Shown piece after piece: positions 8,275 through 16,867 of a stretch of 33,056 nucleotides of DNA; position 1 is the stretch's first letter; the number at the start of each line of letters is the position of its first letter. Source of the DNA: Terriglobia bacterium. Its GTDB lineage: Bacteria; Acidobacteriota; Terriglobia; UBA7540. Position numbers and translations under genes: made by a program. The stretch lies in contig JAIQGH010000032.1 in the NCBI GenBank assembly GCA_020072655.1, forward strand, positions 1 through 33,056, in the 5' to 3' direction. The notes beneath the pieces were generated by a model. That model searched no databases, was not told the DNA's origin, and saw only the letters and a list, made by a program, of their open reading frames with translations.

Positions 8275-8349
8275 TAGCGCCCCGACGGATCGGCGCGGCT
8301 TTTCCATTTCCTGAACAGCCGCAACTTCGCAAAACGGAAGTTGCGCTAC
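8275..8349. repeat. REPIN-like double palindrome, copy 1
   Basis: It begins ATAGCGCC, forms a first hairpin (GCGCCCCGA with TCGGCGC), then has the linker GCGGCTTTTCC and ACAGCCGCAACTTC. It closes with a second hairpin, CGCAACTTC against GAAGTTGCG, and ends GCGCTACAC. The right half is the same as copy 2 at 8775-8811 except for one base. The remaining part of 8105-8414 shows no gene. Confidence 0.7.
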
Positions 8350-8414
8350 ACGGCTCCCGCGCGTGGCCTATACATCGCGAATGCTTGCGAAGCGTGCGGA
8401 ATGCACCCCTTCGA

Positions 8415-8642
8415 CTATGCCTTGGAGTGCTTGGGGAGGGCGTTGATAACAGACCGGAGCAGGGAATTGACGGACTCGGGAGAGTGGAATACCGAAGCAA
8501 CGTCGGGATCGAGCACGACCGCAACCGCCCCGCCCTTCATCAGAGATGCAAAGCGGTTCGGGCGGGCTTTGCGGTAGTCAAACTGATACTCCCGCCGCAT
8601 TTCCCCTCGCCCAGATCGCCTACCGCCCGACGTTTTCTTCAT
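8415..8642 (-). CDS. Small antitoxin-like protein
   Basis: A 75-residue, basic, soluble protein. Its pattern EYQFDYRKARPNRFASLMKGGAVAVVLDPDVASVF followed by SVNSLLRSVI resembles a widespread family of short proteins (Y.F....R.K.......VVLDPDVA..F..S.SVN.ALR) often annotated as hypothetical or as putative antitoxin partners of RelE/BrnT-type or PIN toxins. No toxin gene lies beside it, so it may be an orphan. I chose the ATG at 8640-8642 because residues before it (to 8750) look non-coding and an AAAGGA sits shortly upstream. REPIN-like repeats lie on both sides (8275-8349 and 8728-8809). Confidence 0.6.
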   Translation of the reverse strand: MKKTSGGRRSGRGEMRREYQFDYRKARPNRFASLMKGGAVAVVLDPDVASVFHSPESVNSLLRSVINALPKHSKA

Positions 8643-8727
8643 AATCCTTTCGCTCTCTTCTTGTTGCTGCTCTCCCGCTGAAGATTCTAACCGACTCGCC
8701 TTGTGCCGTAAAGCACACCACCAGCGG

Positions 8728-8809
8728 GTAGCGCAACATTCGCCATTCAATGTTGCGGCTTTCCCGTGTTTTGGACAGCCGCAACTTCACAAAACGGAAG
8801 TTGCGCTAC
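8728..8809. repeat. REPIN-like double palindrome, copy 2
   Basis: The outer ends GTAGCGCAAC (8728-8737) and GTTGCGCTAC (8800-8809) are perfect inverted copies. Inside are two hairpins: CGCAACATT with AATGTTGCG, and CGCAACTTC with GAAGTTGCG, joined by GGCTTTCCC and ACAGCC. This layout of two REP-type palindromes in inverted order fits a REPIN. The end touches the stop of glnD (8806). Confidence 0.75.
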
Positions 8810-11457
8810 ACCACTCCCGACAGCCTTTCCAGCACACCCTTGCGCACTTGATCTTGTTTCTCCGAAGACAACTTGCTTCCGCGCGAGGTCAGGTAGAACA
8901 CATCGATCACCTTCTGTCCTTCGGTGTCGATGAGCGCGACCTCGATGTTGCACTCCAGGCTGGCGAGGAGGGAGCTGACCTGATAGAGCAGGCCCGGCCG
9001 ATCGTGGGTGATGAGTTCGAGGAGCGAGCTGTGGGATGAGGAAGTATCGTCGAAGCGCACCTGGGTGGGGATGGGGACCTTGCGCCGCGCGGGCGCCTGG
9101 CGGCTCACGCGTCCGCTCATCAGGCTCTCCAACTTGACTTTTCCCGCGAGGACATCCACCACGCTGGCCTTGAAACGGTCAACTTCGGTCGGATTCAGCT
9201 CGAGCGTGCGGTGCAAGTCCACGAAGCGAAACGTGTCCAGGATGATGCCGGCGCGGTTGGCAAAGGCGTCGGCCTTCAGGATGTTCATCCCCCAAGCCGC
9301 GAGCGTTCCCGTAAGCGAGGCGAAGAGGGAAGGCCGGTCGGCGGTCAGGACGGTCAGTTCGAAATGGCGTTGGCGAGGGCGGAGCGCCAACTGCACCGGA
9401 GCGGAGGCGAGCTGGCCCGCCATCGCGAAATGCGCGGCGATTTCTTCCGGCGAGTGAGTCGCGAGATAGCGCTTCGGAAATCCCTCGAGAAATGCGCTGA
9501 GATCCTGCGAGCCGGCCGAGGGCGAAACCAGGCAGCGGACCTCCTCGACTTTCGCCAGGCTCTCTTCCCCGACGCGGACCCGCGCTTCATCAAGGCTTCG
9601 ATCCAAGTAGTTCGCGGCCTCGGTGTAGAGCCGCCAAAGCATCTCGGCTTTCCAGGGGGTCATGGCTTCGGGATTGACCCCCTTGATGTCGGCGTAAGTG
9701 AGCAACGTCAACATCTTCAGTCGTTCCGTCGCGCCAACTTTCTCCGCAAAGGCCCGGACAGTCTCCGGGTCGAAGATATCGCGCCGCTGCAGGGTTGCCG
9801 ACATTTCGAGGTGGCTGGCGATCAGGAAGCGAATCGTCTCCCGGTCGGCGGCCGCGAGCCCCAACCGCTCCGAAGCCGTCGCCTCCGCGGCGAGACTCCC
9901 TTCGACATGGTTCGCTTGCGGCATCCCTTTGCCGATATCGTGGAGAAGTAGGCAGAAAGACAAGAGCTCGGGTTGCTCCAGCTCAGCGTAGACTTCCGCC
10001 AGCCGTTGTTCCCACACTCCCTCGTCCTTCCCACTCGGCGGGGCGGAACGCCTCGCGCCCTGCACCGCGCCAAGGGATTGCAGGCTCTGAATGACCATCA
10101 GCGTATGCTCGTCCACCGTGTAACGATGGTAGAAGTCGCGAATCACCAGACAATCCACGGCCGCGAACTCGGGGAGAATGGCGACGAGCACGCGCAGCCG
10201 ATGCATGGTCCGAAGGGCTTCCCCGGCGTGAGGGAGCGCGAGAATCCGGCGGAAAGCAGGCCACATGCCGCCGAAACCCGCTGTCTTCGCGCTAACTCGG
10301 GGAAGGCACTCCTCAACCCAGCGCTCCGCTTCCTGGCTTAGCTCAAGGCCGTGGCGGGCGACCAGTTCGAAGAGGCCGAGCAACAGCGCAGGGTCATCAA
10401 CAATCGCAGGCTGCCGGGGATAGATCCGACCGCGCAGAACTGCAAAGTCGGCGTTGGAAAGGCGCGAGCGCCACTCCTGAAACAGGCCGTAGAGAGACGA
10501 GGCCGCGGGCACGGCCTCGTCGAGAAGTCGGTTCGTCAACTGGAATACTCCGCGGGCGTGGCGGAAGTACCTCCGCATCCAGTCAGCGGCGGGAAGCGGC
10601 TGGCCGGGCCCGGAGCCGATTCCGGTACTCGCAGCTTGATCCTGCATTTCGTAGGTCAGAACATTGTCGTCGCGTTCGTAGCGGTAGTGGAGCGCGCAGC
10701 GCGTGGCTGCTATGAAGGTAAAAGCCGCGTCGCCTGCCGCCCGCAGCACCGGTGGCCACAAGCCCTCAGTAGAGGCGGATCCTCCTTTCCTTTCGAACTC
10801 AGAAATCAGCGCCAGCCAATGCGCCACGTGGTAGTCGCGAAGACCACCCGGCGACTCTTTGAGGTTGGGTTCCAAATGGAAAACCGTATTCCCGTGCTTG
10901 GCGTGGCGTTGGCCGGTCATGTCCGCCAGATTTCGGACCAGCTCCTGGCGATCGCGCCCGACTAGGTGCGGAATGGCGTTCTCCCGCAGGCCGCGGAAGA
11001 GCTCGGGACTCCCCGCCAAGTAGTGGCCGTCGAGAAGGGCGATATTGAACTCCAAATTGTCGCGGTGAAGCTGGCCGCATTCACTGAGCGTTCGTGTAGT
11101 GTTCCCCACGCGCAGACCGAGGTCCCAGAGCGTCCGCACCATGGCGGCGATCGGTTCACGGTGGGATGCCGCCGCCCGGCCGTCGGCAGCAAGAAATAAC
11201 AAATCGATGTCGGACTGCGGGAAGAGTTCGCGACGGCCGTAGCCACCCAGGGCCGCGAGGCAGAGGTCCTGGGGAGGATTCAAATCGGGCGAGAGGAACT
11301 GTTCCCAGAGGCGCGCAACGAGGGCGTCAACTAAGTTCGAGCGCGCGAGGATGGCGGCGCGACCATCGCCCGTGGTCTCGAACTGGCGCCGAATCCGGGC
11401 GGATTCCGCCCCGTAGCATTCTGAAAGTGACGAATCCGGCGGAACCTGGAAGGTCAT
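8806..11457 (-). CDS. glnD: Bifunctional [protein-PII] uridylyltransferase / uridylyl-removing enzyme
   Basis: Cytoplasmic nitrogen sensor that uridylylates PII at low glutamine and removes UMP at high glutamine. The 883 residues carry all four expected parts. The nucleotidyltransferase domain has GGYGRRELFPQSDIDLLFL at about 71-89 (catalytic D83 and D85). A helical linker has HLEPNLKESPGGLRD. The HD hydrolase domain has VDEHTLMVIQ near 445 and LLHDIGKGMPQANH near 505. Two C-terminal ACT domains follow, LTVLTADRPSLFASLTG near 702 and LELITHDRPGLLYQVSSLL near 813. Length is normal for the family. It is last in an amt-glnB-glnD run and lies 74 bases after glnB. No clear ribosome site precedes the ATG. 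Its stop lies inside a REPIN-like repeat. Confidence 0.97.
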   Translation of the reverse strand: MTFQVPPDSSLSECYGAESARIRRQFETTGDGRAAILARSNLVDALVARLWEQFLSPDLNPPQDLCLAALGGYGRRELFPQSDIDLLFLAADGRAAASHREPIAAMVRTLWDLGLRVGNTTRTLSECGQLHRDNLEFNIALLDGHYLAGSPELFRGLRENAIPHLVGRDRQELVRNLADMTGQRHAKHGNTVFHLEPNLKESPGGLRDYHVAHWLALISEFERKGGSASTEGLWPPVLRAAGDAAFTFIAATRCALHYRYERDDNVLTYEMQDQAASTGIGSGPGQPLPAADWMRRYFRHARGVFQLTNRLLDEAVPAASSLYGLFQEWRSRLSNADFAVLRGRIYPRQPAIVDDPALLLGLFELVARHGLELSQEAERWVEECLPRVSAKTAGFGGMWPAFRRILALPHAGEALRTMHRLRVLVAILPEFAAVDCLVIRDFYHRYTVDEHTLMVIQSLQSLGAVQGARRSAPPSGKDEGVWEQRLAEVYAELEQPELLSFCLLLHDIGKGMPQANHVEGSLAAEATASERLGLAAADRETIRFLIASHLEMSATLQRRDIFDPETVRAFAEKVGATERLKMLTLLTYADIKGVNPEAMTPWKAEMLWRLYTEAANYLDRSLDEARVRVGEESLAKVEEVRCLVSPSAGSQDLSAFLEGFPKRYLATHSPEEIAAHFAMAGQLASAPVQLALRPRQRHFELTVLTADRPSLFASLTGTLAAWGMNILKADAFANRAGIILDTFRFVDLHRTLELNPTEVDRFKASVVDVLAGKVKLESLMSGRVSRQAPARRKVPIPTQVRFDDTSSSHSSLLELITHDRPGLLYQVSSLLASLECNIEVALIDTEGQKVIDVFYLTSRGSKLSSEKQDQVRKGVLERLSGVV

Positions 11458-11531
11458 ATCGCACAGACCGCGGCGCTACACCTGCGGACCCCAATACAGC
11501 TCATCGGGGCCGGCCGGCTAGCGCGCTGGTC

Positions 11532-11870
11532 TCAAAGCGCGGCTTCGCCTCGCTCCTCGTTGCGGATGCGAATCGCTTCGTCCACTTTGGTGAGGAAGAT
11601 CTTCCCGTCGCCGATCCGTCCGGTTTTGGCCACCTTCAGGATGGTCTGAATCGCTGCATCGACCCGGCTGTCCGGCAGAACCATCTCCAGCTTGACTTTG
11701 GGCAGCAGGTCCACCGTGTATTCACTACACCGGTAGACTTCCGTATGTCCCTTCTGCCGGCCGTGACCGCGCACCTCAAAGACGGTCATGCCATCGACGC
11801 CGATTTCCCGCAAAGCATTTTTGACGGAATCGAGCCGCGAGGGCTGAATGATCGCTTCCAGTTTCGTCAT
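11532..11870 (-). CDS. glnB: Nitrogen regulatory protein PII
   Basis: A 112-residue trimeric signal protein that binds ATP/ADP and 2-oxoglutarate and controls glutamine synthetase, transcription factors or the Amt channel. The T-loop is intact: GHGRQKGHTEVYR, then EYTVDLLPKVKLE, with Tyr51 (the site GlnD uridylylates) present. The B-loop TGRIGDGKIFL and the C-loop RIRNEERGEAAL are also typical. It lies between amt (93 bases upstream) and glnD (74 bases downstream), which argues for both GlnK-like gating of the ammonium channel and regulation by the neighbouring GlnD. GlnB and GlnK cannot be separated by sequence alone; the amt linkage favours the GlnK role. Confidence 0.97.
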   Translation of the reverse strand: MTKLEAIIQPSRLDSVKNALREIGVDGMTVFEVRGHGRQKGHTEVYRCSEYTVDLLPKVKLEMVLPDSRVDAAIQTILKVAKTGRIGDGKIFLTKVDEAIRIRNEERGEAAL

Positions 11871-11962
11871 AAAACCTCATTCTAGGCGAGATAGTTGAAG
11901 AATGGCGCGACGTTCTTTTCGGGACAGGCAAGGGACCAAAAGGGCTCACCCCGCCAGTTTAC

Positions 11963-13402
11963 TCAGACCTCCAGATTGTATCCCTCTTCGCCGTGCTGGG
12001 AGAGGTCGAGGCCCTGAACCTCGGCTTCGTTGGGAACGCGCAAGCCAATCACCGCGTCCACGACCTTCAGGATGACCAGCGTCCCCACGATCGCCAGGCC
12101 CCAAGCGATGATCACCGCTACAAACTGATTCAATATCTGACGCGCATTGCCTTCGAGCAAGCCGACCGCCAGCGCGTTTCCCCGCGCGTCCTTGAAAATG
12201 GGGTTCACGACGCTGGAAGCGAAAACCCCGGTTAGCAATGCTCCTGCTGTGCCGCCCGCGCCATGGACGCCGAAGGCATCCAGAGAATCATCATAACCGA
12301 ACAGGCCCTTAATCTTTGTCACCATCAGATAACACACGACCCCCGCGACCAGGCCGATAACCAGGGCGGGCATGGGCCCGACGAATCCGGAGGCTGGCGT
12401 GATGGCCACCAGACCCGCCACGCAGCCGGAGATCGCCCCCAGCACGCTGGGCTTACCATTGCGAATCCACTCCGCTCCTGCCCAGCCCACCGCGGCCGCC
12501 GCCGCGCCAAAGTGCGTGGCCACGAAGGCGCTCGACGCGAGGCTTCCCGCTCCCAAGGCGCTTCCGGCATTGAATCCAAACCAGCCGACCCACAGCAAAC
12601 AGGCGCCGATGAAGCTCAGCACCACGCTGTGCGGGGGCATCGGCTCGTGCGGAAAGCCCAGCCTCCTGCCGAGATAAAGCGCGCAGACCAGTGCGGAGAC
12701 GCCGGAGGTGATGTGCACCACCGTCCCCCCGGCAAAATCCAGCGCGGGGAATGCTCCTCCCGCCGCGGCGTTCAGCCATCCGCCTTTGCCCCAAACCATG
12801 TGCGCCATGGGGTCGTAGACGATGATCGACCACAAGACCATGAACGCTACCATGGCGCTGAATTTCATTCGCTCCGCAAAGGCACCGGTGATCAGAGCCG
12901 GCGTGATGATGGCAAACATTAATTGGAACATCATGAAAGTCTGTGCGGGAATCGTGGCGGCGTAGTCGACGTCCGGCGCGGCTCCCACGCCGCGCAGGAA
13001 GGCAAAGCTCAGACCGCCAATAAAGCGGTTGCCCGGCCCGAACGCCAAGCTGTATCCAAGGATCGCCCAGAGGATACTCACCAGCGCCATGAGCGTGAAG
13101 CTCTGCATCATCGTGGCGAGCACGTTCTTCTTGCGCACCAACCCGCCGTAAAAGAGCGCCAGCCCGGGACCGGTCATCATCAGCACCAGCGCGCAACTGA
13201 CCAGCACCCAGGCGTTATCGCCGGCGCTCTTGGCATCCGCGGTCTGGGCCTGGAGACGCGACATCTGTTCTTCGACTTGCGGTCCCGCGGCCGCCCCAGC
13301 CACCTGTTGCGAGGGAGCCGCAGATTGAGCGTAGCTCTCGACCAGCGCCGCCCCTGAGACGAGCACACTCACCAGGAGCAGGCGGACGACCAGCCTTTGC
13401 AT
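11963..13402 (-). CDS. amt: Ammonium transporter (Amt/MEP/Rh family) with cleavable signal peptide
   Basis: A 479-residue channel for ammonium uptake. The N-terminus MQRLVVRLLLVSVLVSGAAL is a signal peptide, followed by a ~45-residue Ala/Gln-rich periplasmic stretch and eleven membrane helices. Family signatures include LVLMMTGPGLALFYGGLVRKKN, GGTVVHITSGVSALVCAL (pore His) and the second pore His in DDSLDAFGVHGAGGTAGALL. The C-tail GLRVPNEAEVQGLDLSQHGEEGYN is the standard PII-contacting tail. I moved the start inward from 13483 to ATG 13400-13402 because GGAGGAAA lies directly before it and the signal peptide begins there. The partner PII gene follows 93 bases downstream. Confidence 0.97.
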   Translation of the reverse strand: MQRLVVRLLLVSVLVSGAALVESYAQSAAPSQQVAGAAAGPQVEEQMSRLQAQTADAKSAGDNAWVLVSCALVLMMTGPGLALFYGGLVRKKNVLATMMQSFTLMALVSILWAILGYSLAFGPGNRFIGGLSFAFLRGVGAAPDVDYAATIPAQTFMMFQLMFAIITPALITGAFAERMKFSAMVAFMVLWSIIVYDPMAHMVWGKGGWLNAAAGGAFPALDFAGGTVVHITSGVSALVCALYLGRRLGFPHEPMPPHSVVLSFIGACLLWVGWFGFNAGSALGAGSLASSAFVATHFGAAAAAVGWAGAEWIRNGKPSVLGAISGCVAGLVAITPASGFVGPMPALVIGLVAGVVCYLMVTKIKGLFGYDDSLDAFGVHGAGGTAGALLTGVFASSVVNPIFKDARGNALAVGLLEGNARQILNQFVAVIIAWGLAIVGTLVILKVVDAVIGLRVPNEAEVQGLDLSQHGEEGYNLEV

Positions 13403-13454
13403 GGCATTTCCTCCGTTGGCTTGTGATGCTTGAGACCTTCGACCTACAATCAGA

Positions 13455-13483
13455 ATTATACGATGTGACCTCTCGACAACCAA
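13455..13483 (-). promoter_or_regulatory. Predicted sigma-70-type promoter of amt-glnB-glnD
   Basis: Minus-strand TATAAT at 13455-13460, 17 bases after a weak -35 (TTGGTT, 13478-13483), and about 50 bases upstream of the amt start. I saw no sigma-54 motif (TGGCAC then TTGC) here, although amt operons often use one. Confidence 0.45.
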
Positions 13484-13562
13484 TCAATTCGTTTTATCGC
13501 GCCGATAAGAATTGCTTGTCCCGGCCGAGCGGCGAGAGGGACGCGCATTACCGGCCGGGCAG

Positions 13563-13571
13563 TGCTAGAAT
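13563..13571 (+). promoter_or_regulatory. Predicted extended -10 promoter for the Lrp-type gene
   Basis: TGCTAGAAT: the TG dinucleotide one base before TAGAAT makes an extended -10. There is no clear -35. It lies about 110 bases before the start at 13683. Confidence 0.3.
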
Positions 13572-13682
13572 TCAGGCTGTTCCGAAAGGCGAGTGTTCCA
13601 CAGGGGGCGGAAGCACGCGGCGGCCAGCCCGAAGTCCGCCGGCGGATGATTCTGTGCCTGCAACCTGCCAGGAGGGCCGCTC

Positions 13683-13910
13683 ATGAGAGCCTATGTCCTG
13701 ATCAACGTGCGCCCGGGGAAAGTACGCGACGTGGTCGGCGCGGTGAGCCAGATGGAGGGGGTGCGTCACGCCGACGCGTGCTGGGGACTGCCGGACGTCT
13801 TCGTTTATGTGGAGACGCCCAACGAGAAAGACCTCAACCAACTGGTGATCGACAAGATCCAGAAGCTCGAGGGCGTGGAACGAACCGAGACCCACATCAC
13901 CGTGGAGTAA
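13683..13910 (+). CDS. Stand-alone Lrp/AsnC ligand-binding (RAM) domain protein
   Basis: A 75-residue protein that equals only the C-terminal effector-binding domain of Lrp/AsnC regulators, without the DNA-binding helix-turn-helix. It shows the alternating fold: AYVLINVRPGKVRDVVGAVS, MEGVRHADACWGLPDVFVYV, then LNQLVIDKIQKLEGVERTETH and a final ITVE. Such domains assemble into dimers or octamers and bind amino acids, or act as partners of full-length Lrp proteins. AGGAGG seven bases before the ATG gives a firm start. It converges with the GGDEF gene, leaving just 7 bases between the two stops. Confidence 0.9.
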   Translation: MRAYVLINVRPGKVRDVVGAVSQMEGVRHADACWGLPDVFVYVETPNEKDLNQLVIDKIQKLEGVERTETHITVE

Positions 13911-13917
13911 TGGGTCT

Positions 13918-14862
13918 CTAACGGATCTCGGTTTCCGCCGCGATCTCGAGGCGATTGGGCCCCGCCTGCTTGGCCCGGGCCAGCGCCGCCTCCACCGGCC
14001 GCAGAAGCGTTGCCGACTCTTTCACCTTTTCTCCGGCAGCGATGCCCACGCTGAGGGTGACGTTCACTTTGTTGGCATCGCCGGTGGCGAACTTCCCCCA
14101 CTGGGACAAGTCCATGCTCTCGCTACTCAAGGCGGCGCGCAGGCGCTCCGCCTGGCCGCGCGCGCTTTGCGCGTCGCTGCCGGGGACGATGATCAGGAAT
14201 TCCTCAGAAGCGTAGCGTCCCACCGAGTCGTAAGGGCGGATGATGGAGCGAATCCGCCGCGCCGTTTCCCGCAGCACCGCGTCGCCCGCCACCATGCCAT
14301 AGATTTCGTTGATCTCCTTGAACCGGTCGACCTCGACAAGCAGGATCGCCATCCGAGAGCCCTCGCGGCCCGCGCGGGCGGCTCCGCGGTGGAGGGTGTC
14401 GAGAGTCGCCGCCCGGTTGGCCAGGCCCGTCAAGGGATCATGAGTCGTCTGGTAACCGATGGCGGCCTGGGCTTTCTCAGCTTCATCCTGCAGTTTCAGA
14501 ACTCGCTGGGCGAGCTGGAGACGGACCGCCAGCTCGGCAGCGGTGAAGGGCTTCATCAGGACATCGTCCGCGCCAGCCTTTATTCCTTCCGTTAACTCGC
14601 CGTCTTCACCCTCGGTAGAAGTTAGAAGGAGATACGTGTACGGCGGCGCGGTATTCTTCCTTATCTCCCGGCACACCGCGACTCCGTCCCACGCGGTCAG
14701 CTTGCGATCGAGGATGGCGAGTCTTGGCGCGCCCGCGACGCGCAGCTCGTGCAGCGCTTCCAGGCCGTCCCGCGCGGCGACGACCTCATGCCCCAGCTTG
14801 GCGAGCGCGGCCTCGAGAGCTATCCGCGACGAGTCATCTTCCTGCGCCACCAGAACCTTCAT
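13918..14862 (-). CDS. Response regulator with C-terminal GGDEF domain (degenerate signature)
   Basis: A 314-residue two-domain signalling protein. Residues 1-120 are a receiver domain: acidic pair E8-D9, phosphoacceptor D52 in LAILDRKL, T in LLLTST, and K in DDVLMKPF. Residues ~140-310 are a GGDEF domain with DPLTGLANR, LLVEVDRFKEINEIYG, and a signature that reads RYASEEF instead of RYGGDEF or RYGGEEF. The usual IND and GH residues are INE and GM. Receiver-GGDEF proteins normally make cyclic di-GMP on phosphorylation. The altered loop makes catalysis doubtful, so it may be a GTP-binding or scaffold protein. AGGAGG precedes the ATG by 8 bases. No histidine kinase is adjacent. Confidence 0.9.
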   Translation of the reverse strand: MKVLVAQEDDSSRIALEAALAKLGHEVVAARDGLEALHELRVAGAPRLAILDRKLTAWDGVAVCREIRKNTAPPYTYLLLTSTEGEDGELTEGIKAGADDVLMKPFTAAELAVRLQLAQRVLKLQDEAEKAQAAIGYQTTHDPLTGLANRAATLDTLHRGAARAGREGSRMAILLVEVDRFKEINEIYGMVAGDAVLRETARRIRSIIRPYDSVGRYASEEFLIIVPGSDAQSARGQAERLRAALSSESMDLSQWGKFATGDANKVNVTLSVGIAAGEKVKESATLLRPVEAALARAKQAGPNRLEIAAETEIR

Positions 14863-15670
14863 ACCTTAAACCTCCTTGGGCAACACGCCATCGCGCGCCC
14901 TGGGATTTGACTCGGTCCAGGCTGAAATAGAGTCCTCTCGAGGAGCGCCACGCATCCGTGCGCCCTTCGACTGCACCCTATCGGACACCACTTTCGCACA
15001 GCCGTCAAGTGCCCTGATTCGAATGGAGCGCCCCGGTTCGACGGGGCAGGTGGCGGGCTGCTCCGCGAGAGTGCAGCGGGGCAGGATAAGCCCGGCTCTG
15101 CGTCTCCACACCTTGCACGGTGTCAGCGTCTGGTTAAGAGGGGCCAATTTCATCAGGTTGAAGGGAGCCAGGCTTTTGAAACCCTCATCGGCGGGGAGGC
15201 GGTAGGAACTCGGCATCAGACTCTACAGATTTTTCGGTACTGGGTGACTTTGAATTCAATCGCAACCCGGGCATTCGTAAACACGAGGCGACCATCAAGG
15301 CCCCGTTTCTATTTGTGTAGTTGCGCGCACACGGCAGCGGCCAGTTTCCAACAAGCCGACTACACGTCGAGATGGCGTAGTCGGCGCCACACCGTTTGAT
15401 TTTCGATCAGTGCTGAGGTCGAGAACTGCGCAGGCGCTCCCTTCCGCGCGACATCCGCCAGCGTGGAGCCGGGACTCTCTTACAGGAATTCCTGGGCTAC
15501 GAAAGGGGTCGTCGGCCTCAGATCGCTTGAACGGCGCGATGACTGGATGGATTTTGCCGGAGACCGTAGCAACGCTACAGACAGCGGAACTTAGACCGCC
15601 ATCACTCCGTACTACTTAACAGATCGTGACTCGATCCTTGGGTCAAGATCGACCGCAAGGAGATGAGCCG
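14863..15670. other. Intergenic stretch without a convincing gene
   Basis: About 800 bases between divergent genes. Short frames on both strands lack ribosome sites and protein-like composition. I see only one palindrome (15355-15385) and no RNA gene. It probably holds the promoters of both flanking genes. Confidence 0.5.
15355..15385. repeat. Perfect 9-bp palindrome, GCCGACTAC type
   Basis: GCCGACTAC (15355-15363) and GTAGTCGGC (15377-15385) are exact inverted copies around a 13-base loop. The trailing GCCACACC resembles the flanks of other palindromes in the window. Confidence 0.6.
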
Positions 15671-16504
15671 ATGTCGTTTAAGGCTGTGGCGTGGACGCTG
15701 CTGGCCGCAATGGCGTTCACGACAGTTCTGCTCTTCAACTACTGGGCCGCATATCAGCCTTTAAGTACGCTGGCCTATTCGGGAATCGTGCTGGCGCTGT
15801 GTGGGCTGGCGAACCTGGTTCTTCCTTTCCGGTTTCTGGGAGTCCGCAAACGAGCCGTCGGAGCGCTTATTCTCGCGGGTGGCGTGGCCCTAACCCTTGC
15901 GGCTCTATTCTGGCCGGCCTCGATGATCCGCGTCGCGCAACCTAGAACCCGTCTCGACGACATCATGCCGGAGTACCAGTTTTTCGAGAGGCACTCGGCC
16001 CGCATTCACGCCCGGCCCGAGCAGGTGATGCAGGCTATTCGCCAGTCAACGTTCGGCGACATGAAATCCTTGGTCACGCTCCTGAAAATTCGCGGAGCGG
16101 CCTTGCGCATTCATGACACCGGCGATTTTTTGCAGGATAGGCGGGTTCTCGATGCGTTTTCGGCGTCTGGTTATCTTTTTGGCGGCAGCGAGCATGAAAT
16201 CGTGATGTTCGGGGTTTGGAATGTGCGGGCGAACCGCCGCCCCGAGGTGCGCACTTTGCAGGAGTTCGCTGATTATCGGGAGCAGGGTGCGGTCAAAATG
16301 GCTTATGACTTCAACGTGGAAGATGCGGGCGGCGGATGGTCCACAATCAGCACCGAGACGCGTGTCCTGGCGCTTGACGATTTCACCCGCCGCGGCATGG
16401 CCCGTTACTGGAGATTGATTGTGCCCGGAAGCGGGCTGCTCCGGCTCCAGTGGCTCGAGGGTATCAAGAAAAGAGCCGAGAGCATGCCCAACCCGCGGCC
16501 GTAG
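15671..16504 (+). CDS. Membrane protein with C-terminal SRPBCC/START-like domain
   Basis: A 277-residue protein of unknown function. Three hydrophobic helices lie at about 5-25, 33-53 and 60-85 (TLLAAMAFTTVLLFNYW, GIVLALCGLANLVLPF, ALILAGGVALTLAALFWP). They are followed by a ~175-residue soluble part opening with EYQFFERHSARIHARPEQVMQAI, a typical first strand and helix of polyketide-cyclase/START-like folds. Later come YDFNVEDAGGGWSTISTETRVLALDDFTRR and a final helix with YWRLIVPGSGLLRLQWLEGIKKRAE. The ATG at 15671 follows AAGGAG with correct spacing; an earlier in-frame start at 15626 has none. The fold is inferred from the pattern, not from alignment. Confidence 0.75.
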   Translation: MSFKAVAWTLLAAMAFTTVLLFNYWAAYQPLSTLAYSGIVLALCGLANLVLPFRFLGVRKRAVGALILAGGVALTLAALFWPASMIRVAQPRTRLDDIMPEYQFFERHSARIHARPEQVMQAIRQSTFGDMKSLVTLLKIRGAALRIHDTGDFLQDRRVLDAFSASGYLFGGSEHEIVMFGVWNVRANRRPEVRTLQEFADYREQGAVKMAYDFNVEDAGGGWSTISTETRVLALDDFTRRGMARYWRLIVPGSGLLRLQWLEGIKKRAESMPNPRP

Positions 16505-16867
16505 ATGCCCATCAGCGTTCAGTAACAGGATTGTAGAACACCAACACAGGGCTCTGAGGATTTGGACCGGTTATCTCTGCCACTCGAAAATTGGGCGACC
16601 GCGGTCAAGTTGACGAGAAACGCCCTTGCCGCGGAAGTGCCTTGCGCCCGCGCGAGGCGCCGATTTCTGCTCACGCTCCTGCGGACGGAATGCCGCGAAA
16701 ATGCTGGCAACTATTCGCCTGGGCTCACCGGCCGATAGGATCTTCGGTACGCTGCGAGCGACCACGACCCGGACATGGCATTGACCCATGACAGAAAACG
16801 CCTTCGCGGTACAATGCAATTCCAGCGAAGGGCGAATAGTGTCTTGATAGGGATTTGGCCCAGCTCT
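16505..16867. other. Intergenic stretch, no gene seen
   Basis: About 360 bases between convergent genes. A minus-strand alternative frame runs through part of it and could be a frameshifted tail of the cyclic-nucleotide-binding gene, but nothing in it is recognisable. Confidence 0.4.

Noticed and set aside
8105-8524. N-terminal extension of the duplicated-domain secreted protein
   Set aside because: It would place 140 low-complexity residues before a perfect signal peptide and run through a REPIN-like repeat.
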